A stretch of DNA of 64,000 nt from Blastococcus sp. CPCC 205250 (GCF_019799925.1 NZ_JABGCG010000004.1:124001-188000); one strand, 5' to 3'; counted from the stretch's first letter, positions 17,168 through 32,086 are shown. Made by a program: numbers and translations. Notes: generated by a model not told the origin, from the letters alone.

Positions 17168-18673
17168 TCAGCTCCCGGTGATGGTGTCGACCAGCTCCTG
17201 GGCGGTCGACGTCGACTCGAACAGCGCCCCGACGTGGTCGCGGGTGCCGCGCAGCGGCTCCATCGTGGGGATGCGCACGAGGTTCTCCCGGCCGAGGTCG
17301 AACACGACCGAGTCCCACGACGCCGCGGCGATCTGCGCCGGGTACCGGCGCAGGCACTCCCCGCGGAAGAAGGCCCGCGTGTCCGCCGGCGGGGTGAGCA
17401 TCGCGCGGGTCACCTCCTCGTCGGTGAGCAGCCGCTGCATGGAGCCGCGGGCGACCAGCCGGTGGTACAGGCCCTTCTCCGGGCGGACGTCGCTGTACTG
17501 CAGGTCGACCAGCTTCAGCCGCGAGTCGCCCCACGTCAGCCCGTCCCGGGCGCGGTAGCCCTCGAGCAGCCGCAGCTTGGCCGGCCAGTCCAGCCGGTCG
17601 GCCAGCCGCAGCGGGTCGTCGGCGAGCACCTCGAGCACCTCGGCCCACTGCCGCAGCACGTCGGCGGTCTGCTCGTCGCCGTCCCCGCGCTGGTCGACGA
17701 AGCGCTGGGCCTGCTCCAGGTAGGCCTCCTGCACCTCCAGCGCCGTCATCCGCTGGCCGGTGCGCAGCCGGACCTGGTACGTGAGCGAGGGGTCGTGGCT
17801 GATCGCCTGGAGGGCGGCGACCGGCTCCTCCATGGTCAGGTCCCGGGTGAGCGCCCGCGCCTCGATCATCGCCAGCACCAGCGACGTCGTCCCCACCTTC
17901 AGGTAGGTCGACAGCTCGGCCAGGTTGGCGTCGCCGATGATCACGTGCAGCCGGCGGTACTCCTCCGGGTTGGCGTGCGGCTCGTCGCGGGTGTTGATGA
18001 TCGGCCGCTTGAGCGTCGTCTCCAGGCCCACCTCGACCTCGAAGAAGTCGGCGCGCTGCGACAGCTGGAAGCCCTGCGTGCGCCCCTCGGTCCCGAGGCC
18101 CACCCGGCCCGAGCCGGCGAAGACCTGGCGGGTGACGAAGAACGGGACGAGGCCGCGGATGATGTCGACGAACGGCGTCCGCCGGTCCATGAGGTAGTTC
18201 TCGTGCGACCCGTAGGAGGCGCCCTTGCCGTCGGTGTTGTTCTTGTAGAGCTGGATGGGCTGGGTGCCCGGCACGCGGGCGGCCCGCCGCGCGGCCTCGG
18301 CCATGACCCGCTCCCCCGCCTTGTCCCACAGCACGATGTCGCGCGGGTTGGTGACCTCGGGCGTCGAGTACTCCGGGTGGGCGTGGTCGACGTAGAGCCG
18401 GGCGCCGTTGGTGAGGATGACGTTGGCCATCCCGGCGTCCTCGTCGAGGTCGTTGTGGTCCAGCGCCTGCGCCGGCGACAGGTCGAAGCCGCGGGCGTCG
18501 CGCAGCGGCGACTCCTCCTCGAAGTCCCAGCGCGCCCGCCGTGGCGTCGGCGCCTCGGCCACCGACCAGGCGTTGACCACCTGGCTGGACAGCGTCGTCG
18601 GGTTCGCCGTCGGCTGCCCGGGCACCGAGATGCCGTACTCGACCTCGGTGCCCATGACCCGCCGCACGCTCAT
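17168..18673 (-). CDS. dop: Dop, Pup deamidase/depupylase
   Basis: A 501-residue paralogue of PafA. It has the [18 protein letters not shown] start, the Dop-specific insertion [15 protein letters not shown] (residues 49-63), and the key Asp96 in [18 protein letters not shown]-site blocks are [19 protein letters not shown] and [12 protein letters not shown]. Because Pup here already ends in Glu, the expected work is removal of Pup from substrates rather than deamidation. ATG start with TAGGGT 6 nt upstream and no ribosome site. It is followed by pup 81 bp later. Confidence 0.96.
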   Translation of the reverse strand: MSVRRVMGTEVEYGISVPGQPTANPTTLSSQVVNAWSVAEAPTPRRARWDFEEESPLRDARGFDLSPAQALDHNDLDEDAGMANVILTNGARLYVDHAHPEYSTPEVTNPRDIVLWDKAGERVMAEAARRAARVPGTQPIQLYKNNTDGKGASYGSHENYLMDRRTPFVDIIRGLVPFFVTRQVFAGSGRVGLGTEGRTQGFQLSQRADFFEVEVGLETTLKRPIINTRDEPHANPEEYRRLHVIIGDANLAELSTYLKVGTTSLVLAMIEARALTRDLTMEEPVAALQAISHDPSLTYQVRLRTGQRMTALEVQEAYLEQAQRFVDQRGDGDEQTADVLRQWAEVLEVLADDPLRLADRLDWPAKLRLLEGYRARDGLTWGDSRLKLVDLQYSDVRPEKGLYHRLVARGSMQRLLTDEEVTRAMLTPPADTRAFFRGECLRRYPAQIAAASWDSVVFDLGRENLVRIPTMEPLRGTRDHVGALFESTSTAQELVDTITGS

Positions 18674-18679
18674 GCGCCA

Positions 18680-18685
18680 ACCCTA
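18680..18685 (-). promoter_or_regulatory. Candidate -10 (TAGGGT), leaderless, dop
   Basis: TAGGGT ends 6 nt before the dop ATG. Confidence 0.45.
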
Positions 18686-18731
18686 GGCCGCGGCCGGCAC
18701 CCGACCGCGCACCCGCCGGGAGCGCCCCGGC

Positions 18732-19640
18732 TCAGGGCCGCACGCTGCCCGTGGTGGACCCGCCGCCCGCCGGCACGAGGACGCACCGCGGGTCGCCGCC
18801 GCCGTCCTCCCAGTCCTGCGCGGTGTCGACCCACACCGCGGTGGCGTAGCCCAGCGGCGGCGGCCCGCCGACGTACTCCTCCACCGCGCCGACGCAGCTC
18901 GCGGCCAGCGCCTGCCGGGTCGGCTCGTCGGGGTAGGGCGCGTCGTCCGGCAGGTCGGCCAGGGAGAAACCCGCCGGCTCGGCCTCGTGCGGCTCCGAGC
19001 ACGGGACGACGCGGTGGTCGGTGGCCGCGCCGGTGAAGCACACCCGGTAGGCGGCGGCGTCCGGTCCGGTCAGGCCGCCGGCCATCACGCCCGGTGCGGG
19101 CTCCGGGCTGGTGTAGCCGTAGAAGACGTCACAGCGCATCCAGCGCGCCCCGGCCTCCCACTGGTCCTCCGCGGGCAGGAAGACGGTGTAGAAGGCGTAG
19201 GGGTCCTCCGGGGTCTCCCCGCCCAGGTGGGCGATGACGTCGTCGAGGCTGCACAGCTCGGCGAACGCCCGCGCCAGGGCGGTGTCGCCGTCGAGGTCGT
19301 CCTCCGAGGGCCGCTCGTCGTCGGGCCCCAGCCCGGTGTCGCCGACCACCGCCGTCTCCGCGTCGTGCGCGCCGCCGCAGGAGACCGGGTCCGGCGGGTC
19401 GAGCGGCTGGTTCTCCTGCCCCTCGTCGAGCCGGTAGCAGGTGCCCACCACCGGGGGCGCCGCGGGATCGGCGCCACCGGGACCGGCCGCGGGCACGGTG
19501 GGCTTCGCGGCGCCGACGTCGGCCGGGAGCGCGTCGCCGGCCACCGTGCCGGTGCACCCGGTGAGCAGCGCCACCGCGGCCAGCGTGACAGCGCGCCGGC
19601 CGGCCGGCCGGATCGCACCGCGGCGTCGGGGGGCAGCCAT
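18732..19640 (-). CDS. Lipoprotein with septum-formation-like domains
   Basis: A 302-residue exported lipoprotein. A Arg-rich N-terminus, hydrophobic stretch and lipobox LLTGC (Cys about residue 30) mark it for lipid anchoring. Two units follow that look like the septum-formation (PF13845-type) domain: CYRLDEGQ with VSCGGAHDAETAVVG, and CFTGAATDHRVVPCSEPHEAEPAGF, each with paired Cys and a His-containing motif. Function is unknown; some relatives affect division. It lies between mpa and dop, downstream of the mpa terminator hairpin, so it probably has its own promoter. Confidence 0.78.
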   Translation of the reverse strand: MAAPRRRGAIRPAGRRAVTLAAVALLTGCTGTVAGDALPADVGAAKPTVPAAGPGGADPAAPPVVGTCYRLDEGQENQPLDPPDPVSCGGAHDAETAVVGDTGLGPDDERPSEDDLDGDTALARAFAELCSLDDVIAHLGGETPEDPYAFYTVFLPAEDQWEAGARWMRCDVFYGYTSPEPAPGVMAGGLTGPDAAAYRVCFTGAATDHRVVPCSEPHEAEPAGFSLADLPDDAPYPDEPTRQALAASCVGAVEEYVGGPPPLGYATAVWVDTAQDWEDGGGDPRCVLVPAGGGSTTGSVRP

Positions 19641-19668
19641 CCCGAGCGGCCTCCTCCCCCGGCGCCGG

Positions 19669-19710
19669 CGCCGCGGCACCGGCCCTCGTGAGGGAACCGG
19701 TGCCGCGGCG
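19669..19710 (-). terminator. Terminator hairpin after mpa
   Basis: A 14-bp perfect stem (CGCCGCGGCACCGG / CCGGTGCCGCGGCG) with an inner CCCTC-GTG-AGGG stem, beginning 7 bp after the mpa stop. It separates mpa from the lipoprotein gene. Confidence 0.7.
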
Positions 19711-19717
19711 GACGGTG

Positions 19718-21496
19718 CTACAGGTACTGACCCGTGTTGGTGGCGGTGTCGATGGCGCGGCCGGACTCGCTGCCCTTGCCGCTGATGAGCGTGCGGATGT
19801 AGACGATCCGCTCGCCCTTCTTGCCCGAGATCCGCGCCCAGTCGTCGGGGTTGGTGGTGTTGGGCAGGTCCTCGTTCTCCTTGAACTCGTCGAGGCACGC
19901 CTGCATGAGGTGCCCGACCCGCAGCCCGCCGGCGCCGGTCTCCAGCCGCTCCTTGATGGCCATCTTCTTGGCGCGGTCGACGATGTTCTGCAGCATCGCC
20001 CCCGAGTTGAAGTCCTTGAAGTACAGGACCTCCTTGTCACCGTTGGCGTACGTCACCTCGAGGAAGCGGTTCTCCTCGCTCTCGGTGTACATCCGCTCGA
20101 CGGTGCGCTGGATCATCCCGGCGATCGTGGCCTCGCGGCTGCCGCCGTGCTCGGTCAGGTCGTCCGGGCTCAGCGGCAGCGTCGTCGTCAGGTACTTGCT
20201 GAAGATGTCGCGCGCCGCCTCGGCGTCCGGTCGCTCGATCTTGATCTTCACGTCGAGGCGGCCCGGCCGCAGGATCGCCGGGTCGATCATGTCCTCGCGG
20301 TTGGAGGCGCCGATGACGATGACGTTCTCCAGGCCCTCGACGCCGTCGATCTCGCTGAGCAGCTGCGGCACGATCGTGCTCTCCACGTCGGAGGACACGC
20401 CCGAGCCGCGGGTGCGGAAGATCGAGTCCATCTCGTCGAAGAACACGATGACCGGCGTGCCCTCGCTGGCCTTCTCCCGCGCCCGCTGGAACACCAGCCG
20501 GATGTGCCGCTCGGTCTCGCCGACGTACTTGTTGAGCAGCTCCGGGCCCTTGATGTTGAGGAAGTAGGAGCGCCCGGAGTTCGAGCCCTCCTCCCCCTTC
20601 GCCGCGGCGACCTTCTTGGCCAGCGAGTTGGCCACCGCCTTGGCGATCAGCGTCTTGCCGCAGCCGGGCGGGCCGTACAGCAGGATGCCCTTGGGCGGGC
20701 GCAGCTCGAACTCGCGGAACAGGTCGGCGTGCAGGAACGGCAGCTCGACCGCGTCGCGGATCTGCTCGATCTGCCGGGAGAGGCCGCCGATGTCGGTGTA
20801 GTCGATGTCGGGGACCTCTTCGAGGACGAGCTCCTCGACCTCGCTCTTGGGGATCTTCTCGTAGACGTAGCCGGAGCGGGACTCCAGCAGCAGGGAGTCC
20901 CCGCTGCGCAGCGTCGTCCCGGTCAGCGACTCGGCGAGGAAGACCACGCGCTCCTCGTCGGTGCGCCCGATGACCAGCGCGCGCCGGACCTCGCCCTCGA
21001 CGGGCTCGAGCAGCTCCTTGAGCAGCACGATCTCGCCGCCGCGCTCGAAGCCACGCGCCTCGACGACGTTCATGGCCTCGTTGAGCATCAGCTCCTGGCC
21101 GTGCTGCAGCTCCTCGACGTCGACGGCCGGCGAGACCGAGACGCGCAGCTTGCGGCCGCCGGTGAAGACGTCGATCGTGCCGTCCTCGTGGCGGGTCAGG
21201 AAGACGCCGTAACCCGACGGCGGCTGCCCGAGCCGCTCGACCTCCTCCTTGAGGGCCACCAGCTGCTCGCGCGCCTCGCGCAGCGTGCCGGTGAGCTTGT
21301 CGTTGCGCTCGGAGAGGAACGCCGCGCGGCCCTCCGCCTCGGCGATCCGCTCCTCCAGTGCCCGCACCGTGCGGGGGCTGTCGGCCACCTTGCGGCGCAG
21401 GAGACCGATCTCCTCCTCGAGGTAGGAGATCTGGCTGAGCAGCGCCGTCACATCACGTTCACGCCGCGCTCGGAACTCGTCGGGACCCAGGGTCAT
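19718..21496 (-). CDS. mpa: Mpa/ARC, proteasomal AAA+ ATPase
   Basis: A 592-residue hexameric unfoldase. It has an N-terminal coiled coil (about residues 15-75) that captures Pup, tandem OB domains (about 80-230), and one AAA+ module with Walker A GPPGCGKT, Walker [12 protein letters not shown] and the arginine-finger region [11 protein letters not shown]. It ends in GQYL, whose last residues dock into PrcA. It feeds pupylated proteins into PrcAB. The ATG at 21496 has GGAGG 6 nt upstream; an upstream in-frame ATG lacks one. A TAGATT promoter element lies 40 nt upstream. Confidence 0.97.
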   Translation of the reverse strand: MTLGPDEFRARRERDVTALLSQISYLEEEIGLLRRKVADSPRTVRALEERIAEAEGRAAFLSERNDKLTGTLREAREQLVALKEEVERLGQPPSGYGVFLTRHEDGTIDVFTGGRKLRVSVSPAVDVEELQHGQELMLNEAMNVVEARGFERGGEIVLLKELLEPVEGEVRRALVIGRTDEERVVFLAESLTGTTLRSGDSLLLESRSGYVYEKIPKSEVEELVLEEVPDIDYTDIGGLSRQIEQIRDAVELPFLHADLFREFELRPPKGILLYGPPGCGKTLIAKAVANSLAKKVAAAKGEEGSNSGRSYFLNIKGPELLNKYVGETERHIRLVFQRAREKASEGTPVIVFFDEMDSIFRTRGSGVSSDVESTIVPQLLSEIDGVEGLENVIVIGASNREDMIDPAILRPGRLDVKIKIERPDAEAARDIFSKYLTTTLPLSPDDLTEHGGSREATIAGMIQRTVERMYTESEENRFLEVTYANGDKEVLYFKDFNSGAMLQNIVDRAKKMAIKERLETGAGGLRVGHLMQACLDEFKENEDLPNTTNPDDWARISGKKGERIVYIRTLISGKGSESGRAIDTATNTGQYL

Positions 21497-21535
21497 CGCG
21501 CACCTCCGCACAAGCTCGGGGAGAGCCAGGACGCA

Positions 21536-21541
21536 AATCTA
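21536..21541 (-). promoter_or_regulatory. Candidate -10 (TAGATT) of mpa
   Basis: TAGATT within the AT-richest stretch of the 120-bp gap before mpa; about 39 nt before the ATG with a ribosome site between, so a leadered transcript. Confidence 0.45.
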
Positions 21542-21616
21542 TACACGCGGGGACCGACGACGCCGCCGCCTCGCAGGACTGCTCTCGACCTGATACGACC
21601 CCCCTCGCCCGGCCCC

Positions 21617-23552
<1,936 letters not shown>

Positions 23553-23567
23553 CGGGCGGCGACGTGC

Positions 23568-23573
23568 CAGGCT
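23568..23573 (+). promoter_or_regulatory. Candidate -10 variant (CAGGCT), leaderless, isomerase-like gene
   Basis: CAGGCT ends 8 nt before the GTG at 23582; the first base departs from TAnnnT. Confidence 0.3.
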
Positions 23574-23581
23574 CGGCGGCC

Positions 23582-24370
23582 GTGCCCCTCGACTTCGACC
23601 GTCTGATCGCCGTCCTCACCGAGCAGAACGAGCAGCTCCGCGAGGTCGTGCGCGTCACCGACCCGGCGAAGGCCGTCCCGACGTGCCCCGGCTGGACGGT
23701 CGCCGCGCTGGTTCGCCACCTGGCCGCCGGGCAGCGTCGGGCGGCAGCCGTCGTCGCCGCGCGCCTCGGGAGCAGGCCGGACGACACGGACGTCGACGGC
23801 GGCGATCGGGCGCAGGAGCCGTCCCCCGCCGAGCTCGACACCGAGTTGGCCGAGAGCTCGGCAGTGCTGGTCGCTGCCCTCCGGGAGGCCGGGCCGGATG
23901 CGCCCGTGCAGACGCGGTTCGGGCCCGGCACCGCTGCCTCCTACGCCCGGCGCCGCGCCCACGAGATCGCGGTGCACCGCGCCGACGCCACCCTCGCGGT
24001 CGGGCTGCCCTACGACCTCGAGCCGGAGGTCGCCGCCGATGCCCTGGACGAGTGGCTGGAGCTGGCGTCGGCGCCGCAGATGCTGGAGATCTCCCCCGAG
24101 CGACGCGCCCTCCTCGGCCCAGGCCGGACCGTGCACCTGCACGCCACCGACACCCCTGCCGGGCTGGACGCCGAGTGGGTGGTGGACCTGACCGGCGACG
24201 TCCCCTCGTGGCGGCGGGCGCACGAGAAGTCCGCCGTCGCCGTGAGGGGACCACTGGTCGACCTCCTGCTGCTGGTCTACGGGCGGCTGCGCGTCGAGCG
24301 GACCGGCGCCGAGGTCTTCGGCGACCGCGCCCTGCTCGACCGCTGGCTGGCGGCCACCCCATTCGGCTGA
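23582..24370 (+). CDS. Maleylpyruvate isomerase/mycothiol-dependent DinB-like protein
   Basis: A 262-residue member of the mycothiol-dependent maleylpyruvate isomerase superfamily. The N-terminal four-helix DinB-like bundle begins FDRLIAVLTEQNEQLREVV and has the typical VPTCPGWTVAALVRHLA and RRAHEIAVHRADA motifs with the metal-binding His residues; a C-terminal alpha/beta domain follows from about residue 165. Relatives use mycothiol as thiol cofactor; the substrate here is unknown. GTG 23582 chosen over GTG 23564 for its CAGGCT element. Mycothiol capacity is supported by mshC in the same window. Confidence 0.8.
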   Translation: MPLDFDRLIAVLTEQNEQLREVVRVTDPAKAVPTCPGWTVAALVRHLAAGQRRAAAVVAARLGSRPDDTDVDGGDRAQEPSPAELDTELAESSAVLVAALREAGPDAPVQTRFGPGTAASYARRRAHEIAVHRADATLAVGLPYDLEPEVAADALDEWLELASAPQMLEISPERRALLGPGRTVHLHATDTPAGLDAEWVVDLTGDVPSWRRAHEKSAVAVRGPLVDLLLLVYGRLRVERTGAEVFGDRALLDRWLAATPFG

Positions 24371-24494
24371 CCCACCGTCCTGCCCCGGCGGCGGGTGGCA
24401 GGATCCGGGCGCGCCCCGGTCCCCGGGACGCCGGCGACCGGCTCCGCCGGACGACGACGAGGTCCACCTCCGGACCGGGACAGGGAGCGCGACG

Positions 24495-25106
24495 ATGAGC
24501 GAGCAGCCGGCGGACGGGTCGACGGGCGACATCCCGTTCGGGCTGCTGTGGGGCATCAAGCGGTCCTTCGTCGCCTACGTCCGGCGGATGCCCGACGGGC
24601 AGGGGTCCATCCACGACGGCGCCGTCCCGCTGGGCGAGGACACGATCCTGTTCCCGGTCGCGGACTCCCCCGCCGGCGAGCCGACCGGCTCCGCCCCCAC
24701 CGGCGAGCAGACCGGCTCGGTACCCGCCGACGTGCAGGCCGGCTCGGAGCCCGCCGACGAGGGGTCCGGCTCGGCCCCCACCGAGCGGACCTGGCGCTTC
24801 CGCGGAGACGTCCGGTTCCGCGGGCACGGCGGGATGCTCTTCGTCCGGGTCGCCGCGCCCCTGGTGACCGTCCGCGGCGACGAGGCCGAGCTGTCCATCG
24901 AGGACCCGTACGCCCGGCCCGACGGCGCCCGCGTGCCGCTGGTGACCCTGCGGCTCGCGCCCGGCCCCGCCCCGGAGGGCGCGCAGGTGTGGCTGGGCTC
25001 CGACGTCCGCCTCACCGAGGCCGGCGCGGTGCTGTTCAACGACGTCTACCAGCCGGGAGAGCCGTTCGAGCAGCTCAGCGTCGTCCTCCCGGCCGGCGGC
25101 GCCTGA
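24495..25106 (+). CDS. HtaA-domain protein without signal peptide
   Basis: A 203-residue protein consisting of one HtaA domain, known from actinobacterial haem-uptake proteins. The opening FGLLWGIKRSFVAYVRRMPDG contains the conserved Tyr (residue 28), and FRGHGGMLFVRVAAP contains the conserved His (111), both haem-ligand positions in known HtaA proteins. About residues 57-98 are an inserted Pro/Thr/Ser/Glu-rich loop of GEPTGSAPT/GEQTGSVPA repeats. It has no signal peptide or anchor, so it would be cytoplasmic, unlike typical HtaA. ATG with GGGAG 6 nt upstream. Confidence 0.78.
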   Translation: MSEQPADGSTGDIPFGLLWGIKRSFVAYVRRMPDGQGSIHDGAVPLGEDTILFPVADSPAGEPTGSAPTGEQTGSVPADVQAGSEPADEGSGSAPTERTWRFRGDVRFRGHGGMLFVRVAAPLVTVRGDEAELSIEDPYARPDGARVPLVTLRLAPGPAPEGAQVWLGSDVRLTEAGAVLFNDVYQPGEPFEQLSVVLPAGGA

Positions 25107-25178
25107 CCTCGACGGCCCCCCGCGCCTGACCTCGACGCCCGGCGGCGCCTGACCGCCACGGCCGGCGGCGCCTGAGCT
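25096..25178. repeat. Tandem repeat (about 22 bp, four degenerate copies) over the HtaA stop codon
   Basis: The unit GGCGGCGCCTGACC, which includes the last codons and stop of the HtaA gene, recurs three more times downstream at about 22-bp spacing, up to the convergent HAD stop. Confidence 0.6.
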
Positions 25179-25897
25179 CAGCGGCCGGCGCCGGCCCGGT
25201 CGGCGAGCAGCGTGGCCAGGTCCGCGAGGCCGAGCCCGGCCAGCGTCTCGCGCAGGACCAGGCCCGGAGCCGGGTCGATCGCCTGCATCGCCGGGACGCC
25301 GAGGACGGCCGCGCCCGAGGCCAGCCCCGCCGTCACACCGACCACCGAGTCCTCCACGACCACGCAGCACCGGATGTCCACGTCCAGCGCCTCGGCCGCC
25401 TGCAGGTACGGCGCGGGGTCGGGCTTGCGCGCCGGCACCTCGTCCCCGCAAACGGTGACGGCGAAGGGCACGCGGCCGCCGGAGGAGCGGGCCATGGAGG
25501 CGAGCACGAGGTCGGTCAGCCGCCGCGGCGTCGTCGTCACCAGCGCCGTGGGCACCCCTGCGGCGCGGACGGCCTCGAGGAGCTCGCGCGCCCCGGGCCG
25601 CCAGTGCACCCCGGCGGCCATGAGCTCGGCGACGCGGTCCTCCACCCAGCGGGCGTCCGCCGCCAGCCGCGCCTCGTCCACCGCCATCCCCAGGTCGGCG
25701 TAGAGCACCCCGAGCGCGGTCGCCATGCTCGTGCCGACGGTGGCCGCGCGGGCGCCCGCGCTCAGCTCACCGCCGTGGCTGCGGGCCAGCGCGAACAGCG
25801 CCTCGCCCCAGTGCTCCTCGGTCTCCACGAGCGTGCCGTCCATGTCGAACAGCACCGCGGCCGGCGCCGGGGCCTCGTCGTCGGTCAGGGGGTTCAC
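25178..25897 (-). CDS. HAD-superfamily phosphatase (beta-phosphoglucomutase-like)
   Basis: A 239-residue subfamily IA haloacid-dehalogenase hydrolase. Motif I is VLFDMDGTLVETEEHW, motif II is ALVTTTPRR, the Lys is in EVPARKPDPAPY, and motif III is CVVVEDSVVGVTAG. The helical cap lies at about residues 25-85. Expected to act on a small sugar phosphate or phosphonate; substrate unknown. The GTG at 25897 overlaps (GTGA) the stop of a 7-codon upstream ORF that itself looks leaderless, so translation may be coupled. Convergent with the HtaA gene. Confidence 0.82.
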   Translation of the reverse strand: MNPLTDDEAPAPAAVLFDMDGTLVETEEHWGEALFALARSHGGELSAGARAATVGTSMATALGVLYADLGMAVDEARLAADARWVEDRVAELMAAGVHWRPGARELLEAVRAAGVPTALVTTTPRRLTDLVLASMARSSGGRVPFAVTVCGDEVPARKPDPAPYLQAAEALDVDIRCCVVVEDSVVGVTAGLASGAAVLGVPAMQAIDPAPGLVLRETLAGLGLADLATLLADRAGAGR

Positions 25898-25917
25898 CGG
25901 TCGGCCCGCGTACGCAT
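25894..25917 (-). CDS. Leaderless 7-aa upstream ORF before the HAD gene
   Basis: ATG CGT ACG CGG GCC GAC CGG TGA (MRTRADR). A TACCGT hexamer ends 7 nt before its ATG, and its TGA overlaps the HAD GTG. Read as a possible coupling or control ORF; expression is not shown. Confidence 0.35.
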   Translation of the reverse strand: MRTRADR

Positions 25918-25924
25918 CGGCTCC

Positions 25925-25930
25925 ACGGTA
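25925..25930 (-). promoter_or_regulatory. Candidate -10 (TACCGT) for the HAD gene and its upstream ORF
   Basis: TACCGT 7 nt before the ATG at 25917. Confidence 0.4.
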
Positions 25931-25967
25931 CGGGGGCGGCCGCGTCCGGCTGTGAGACGGTCCGGGC

Positions 25968-26768
25968 ATGGCCGAGCGTGCGCTGTTCCTCCCCGAGGGC
26001 GACTCCTACGTCGCCACCGAGCTCGCGCAGAGCGCCTGGGACCCCGGGGACGCCAACGGCGGCTCGGTCCTGGCCCTGCTCGGCCACTGCCTCGACGCGG
26101 TGCCCACGCTGGTCCCGATGACGCCGGCCCGGCTGACGACCGACCTGATGCGGCCGGTGCCGCTCGGCCGCCCGCTGACGGTGACCACGACCGTCGTCCG
26201 CGAGGGCAGGAAGATCCAGCTGGTCGACCTGCACCTGCTCGCCGACGGCGTGCTGCACGCGCGGGCGTCGGCGTTGCGGCTGCGCGACGCCGACCTGACC
26301 GGCCGCGACGACCTGCCGAACGGCCCCGCCGGGGACGTGCCGCGGCTGGTGCCGCCGGAGGAGGCGGTCAGCCTGCGCGAGACGTCGGTGTCCCAGGCCG
26401 GCTTCGTCTGGGGCGTCGACATGCGCATCGCCGCGACCGTGGACGGGACGGGGAAGGGCGTGTGGGTCCGGCTGGAGGTGCCGGTCGTCGCGGGCGAGCC
26501 GGTGCGCCCGAGCGCGCGGATGGCGCTGGCCTTCGACTTCGCCAACAACATCGGCGTCGTGATGGCGCCGGGCACCGCGACGACCATCAACCCCGACGTC
26601 AGCGCGCACGTGCTCCGGCAGCAGGCCGGCGAGTGGGTCGCCATCACCGGCGGTACCCGGTTCACCCCGCCGCTGGGGCGCGGGGTCTCCACCGCGACGC
26701 TCAGCGACCTCGACGGGGTGTTCGCCGAGGTCACGGTCTGCCAGCTGGTCCAGCCCCGGCCCCGCTGA
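25968..26768 (+). CDS. Acyl-CoA thioesterase-like protein (double hotdog)
   Basis: A 266-residue protein of the TesB-like thioesterase family with two hotdog domains. Landmarks are GDANGGSVLALLGHCLDA, the ARLTTDLMRPVPLGRPLTV strand-helix, KIQLVDLHLLADGVLHARA, and the C-terminal MALAFDFANNIGVVM that covers the second active-site helix. Expected to hydrolyse acyl-CoA to free acid and CoA in the cytoplasm; chain-length preference cannot be read. ATG start; no clear ribosome site. The end of the gene is duplicated downstream. Confidence 0.75.
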   Translation: MAERALFLPEGDSYVATELAQSAWDPGDANGGSVLALLGHCLDAVPTLVPMTPARLTTDLMRPVPLGRPLTVTTTVVREGRKIQLVDLHLLADGVLHARASALRLRDADLTGRDDLPNGPAGDVPRLVPPEEAVSLRETSVSQAGFVWGVDMRIAATVDGTGKGVWVRLEVPVVAGEPVRPSARMALAFDFANNIGVVMAPGTATTINPDVSAHVLRQQAGEWVAITGGTRFTPPLGRGVSTATLSDLDGVFAEVTVCQLVQPRPR

Positions 26769-26809
26769 CCGGCCGGGCCCGGTCCCGGCCCCGCTGACCG
26801 GCCGGGCCC
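26754..26809. repeat. Tandem duplication of the thioesterase gene end
   Basis: A 26-bp stretch (CCCGGCCCCGCTGACCGGCC and the six bases GGGCCC) spanning the stop codon is repeated once, 30 bp further on. Confidence 0.7.
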
Positions 26810-26878
26810 AGCCGCGGGGGGCGGACGCCCCGGGCTGACCCGTGGCCCGGGACCCCCCGGTGGGGCGGCGCGGAGCAG

Positions 26879-26884
26879 TACGGT
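26879..26884 (+). promoter_or_regulatory. Candidate -10 (TACGGT) of the amidohydrolase gene
   Basis: TACGGT 34 nt before the ATG at 26919, with an AGGAG ribosome site between. Confidence 0.35.
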
Positions 26885-26918
26885 GCCCGGCACTGACCGT
26901 CGGACCCCAGGAGCCGGC

Positions 26919-28112
26919 ATGCGCGGGTACCGGGCAGACCACGCCTTCGACGGCGAGCGCGTCCGCCCGGAGGGGCTCCTCGTCCTGGTCGAGGGCGAGC
27001 GGATCGTCGGCGTGGAGCCGGCCGCCTCCGCCGCACCCGCCGGGGTGGAGGTCCGCCACGTGCCCGGGACCACCCTGCTGCCGGGGCTCGTCGACACCCA
27101 CGTGCACCTGTGCGCCGATGCCGGCCCGCGCGCCCTGGACACGATCCCCGACCGCTCCCCCGACGAGCTGGACGCGGTCGTCGGCGCCGCCCTGGACCGC
27201 CACCTCGCCGCCGGGGTCACCGCGGTCCGCGACCTCGGCGACCACCGCTTCGCGGTGCTCGACCGCCACCGGCAGCGGCCCGCGGGCCCGACCGTGGTGG
27301 GGGCCGGACCGCCGATCACCTCCCCCGCCGGCCACTGCGCGTCCATGGGCGGCGCCGCCCGCGGCGAGGAGGCGCTCCGTCGCGCCGTCCGGGACCGCGC
27401 CGACCGCGGGGCGGCGGTCGTGAAGATCATGACCAGCGGCGGCCTGCTGACGCCGGGCACCGACCCGCTGGCGTGCCAGTTCGAGGTCGCGGAACTGCGG
27501 GCGGTGGTCGACGAGGCGCACCGGCACGGCCTGCCCGTGACCGGGCACGCCCATCCGCTCGCCGCGGTCCAGCGGTCGATGGACGCCGGTCTCGACGGGA
27601 TCGAGCACGGCAGCTGCCTGACGGCGGACGGGGTCCGCCGCCCGCCGGGACTCGCGGCCCGGCTCGCCGCGGACGGGACGCCGGTCTGCCCAACACTCGG
27701 CCGGCTCCCGGGGCTGTTGCCGCCGCCGCACGTGCTCGCCCGCATGGCCGAGGTCGGGGTGAGCTACGAGCGGCAGCTGGAGCACGTCGCCGGCCTGCAC
27801 GCGGCGGGCGTGGCACTCCTCGCCGGCACCGACGCCGGCGTCGGCCCGGTCAAGCCGCACGGCGTGCTGCCGCACGCCGTGGTGGAGCTGGTGGGGTGCG
27901 GCCTGACCGTGGCCGACGCGCTCGCCGCCGCCACCGGCCGCGCGGCGCGGGCCTGCGGGCTCGGCGAGCGGACGGGGCGCCTCGCCGCCGGGCTGCAGGC
28001 CGACCTGCTGCTCGTCGACGGCGACGCCACCGCGGACGTCACGCGCCTGCTGCGCCCCCGCGCCGTCGTCTGCCGGGGGCGGGACGTGGACCCGGCCGCA
28101 CTGCGCGGCTGA
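26919..28112 (+). CDS. Amidohydrolase-family metalloenzyme (imidazolonepropionase/prolidase-like)
   Basis: A 397-residue TIM-barrel amidohydrolase. Metal sites are clear: His-x-His in LVDTHVHLCADA, the Lys in VVKIMTSGGLL, His in VTGHAHPLAAV, His in GIEHGSCLT and Asp in LLAGTDAGVG. The small beta-sandwich uses both ends (DHAFDGERVRPEG and QADLLLVDGD). Related enzymes are imidazolonepropionase-like or Xaa-Pro dipeptidases; the substrate is not determined. ATG has AGGAG about 7 nt upstream. Converges on metH with 9 bp between stops. Confidence 0.85.
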   Translation: MRGYRADHAFDGERVRPEGLLVLVEGERIVGVEPAASAAPAGVEVRHVPGTTLLPGLVDTHVHLCADAGPRALDTIPDRSPDELDAVVGAALDRHLAAGVTAVRDLGDHRFAVLDRHRQRPAGPTVVGAGPPITSPAGHCASMGGAARGEEALRRAVRDRADRGAAVVKIMTSGGLLTPGTDPLACQFEVAELRAVVDEAHRHGLPVTGHAHPLAAVQRSMDAGLDGIEHGSCLTADGVRRPPGLAARLAADGTPVCPTLGRLPGLLPPPHVLARMAEVGVSYERQLEHVAGLHAAGVALLAGTDAGVGPVKPHGVLPHAVVELVGCGLTVADALAAATGRAARACGLGERTGRLAAGLQADLLLVDGDATADVTRLLRPRAVVCRGRDVDPAALRG

Positions 28113-28121
28113 TCCGCGGCG

Positions 28122-31922
<3,801 letters not shown>

Positions 31923-32080
31923 GACGTCGATGGTCTCATCCCGCGGGCCCGGCGGACGCCGGCGCGGGCCGTGCCCGCCTCGGCGGCGCCCCCGCCCTCC
32001 CGCCCGGACGGGCGTCCCCGGGACGGGCGAACGCCGCGCGCGGGGGCCCGCGCGGAGGCATCGTGACGGGCGGACCGACG

Positions 32081-32086
32081 TAGGCT
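32081..32086 (+). promoter_or_regulatory. Candidate -10 (TAGGCT), leaderless, PAC2 gene
   Basis: TAGGCT ends 7 nt before the GTG at 32094. Confidence 0.45.
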
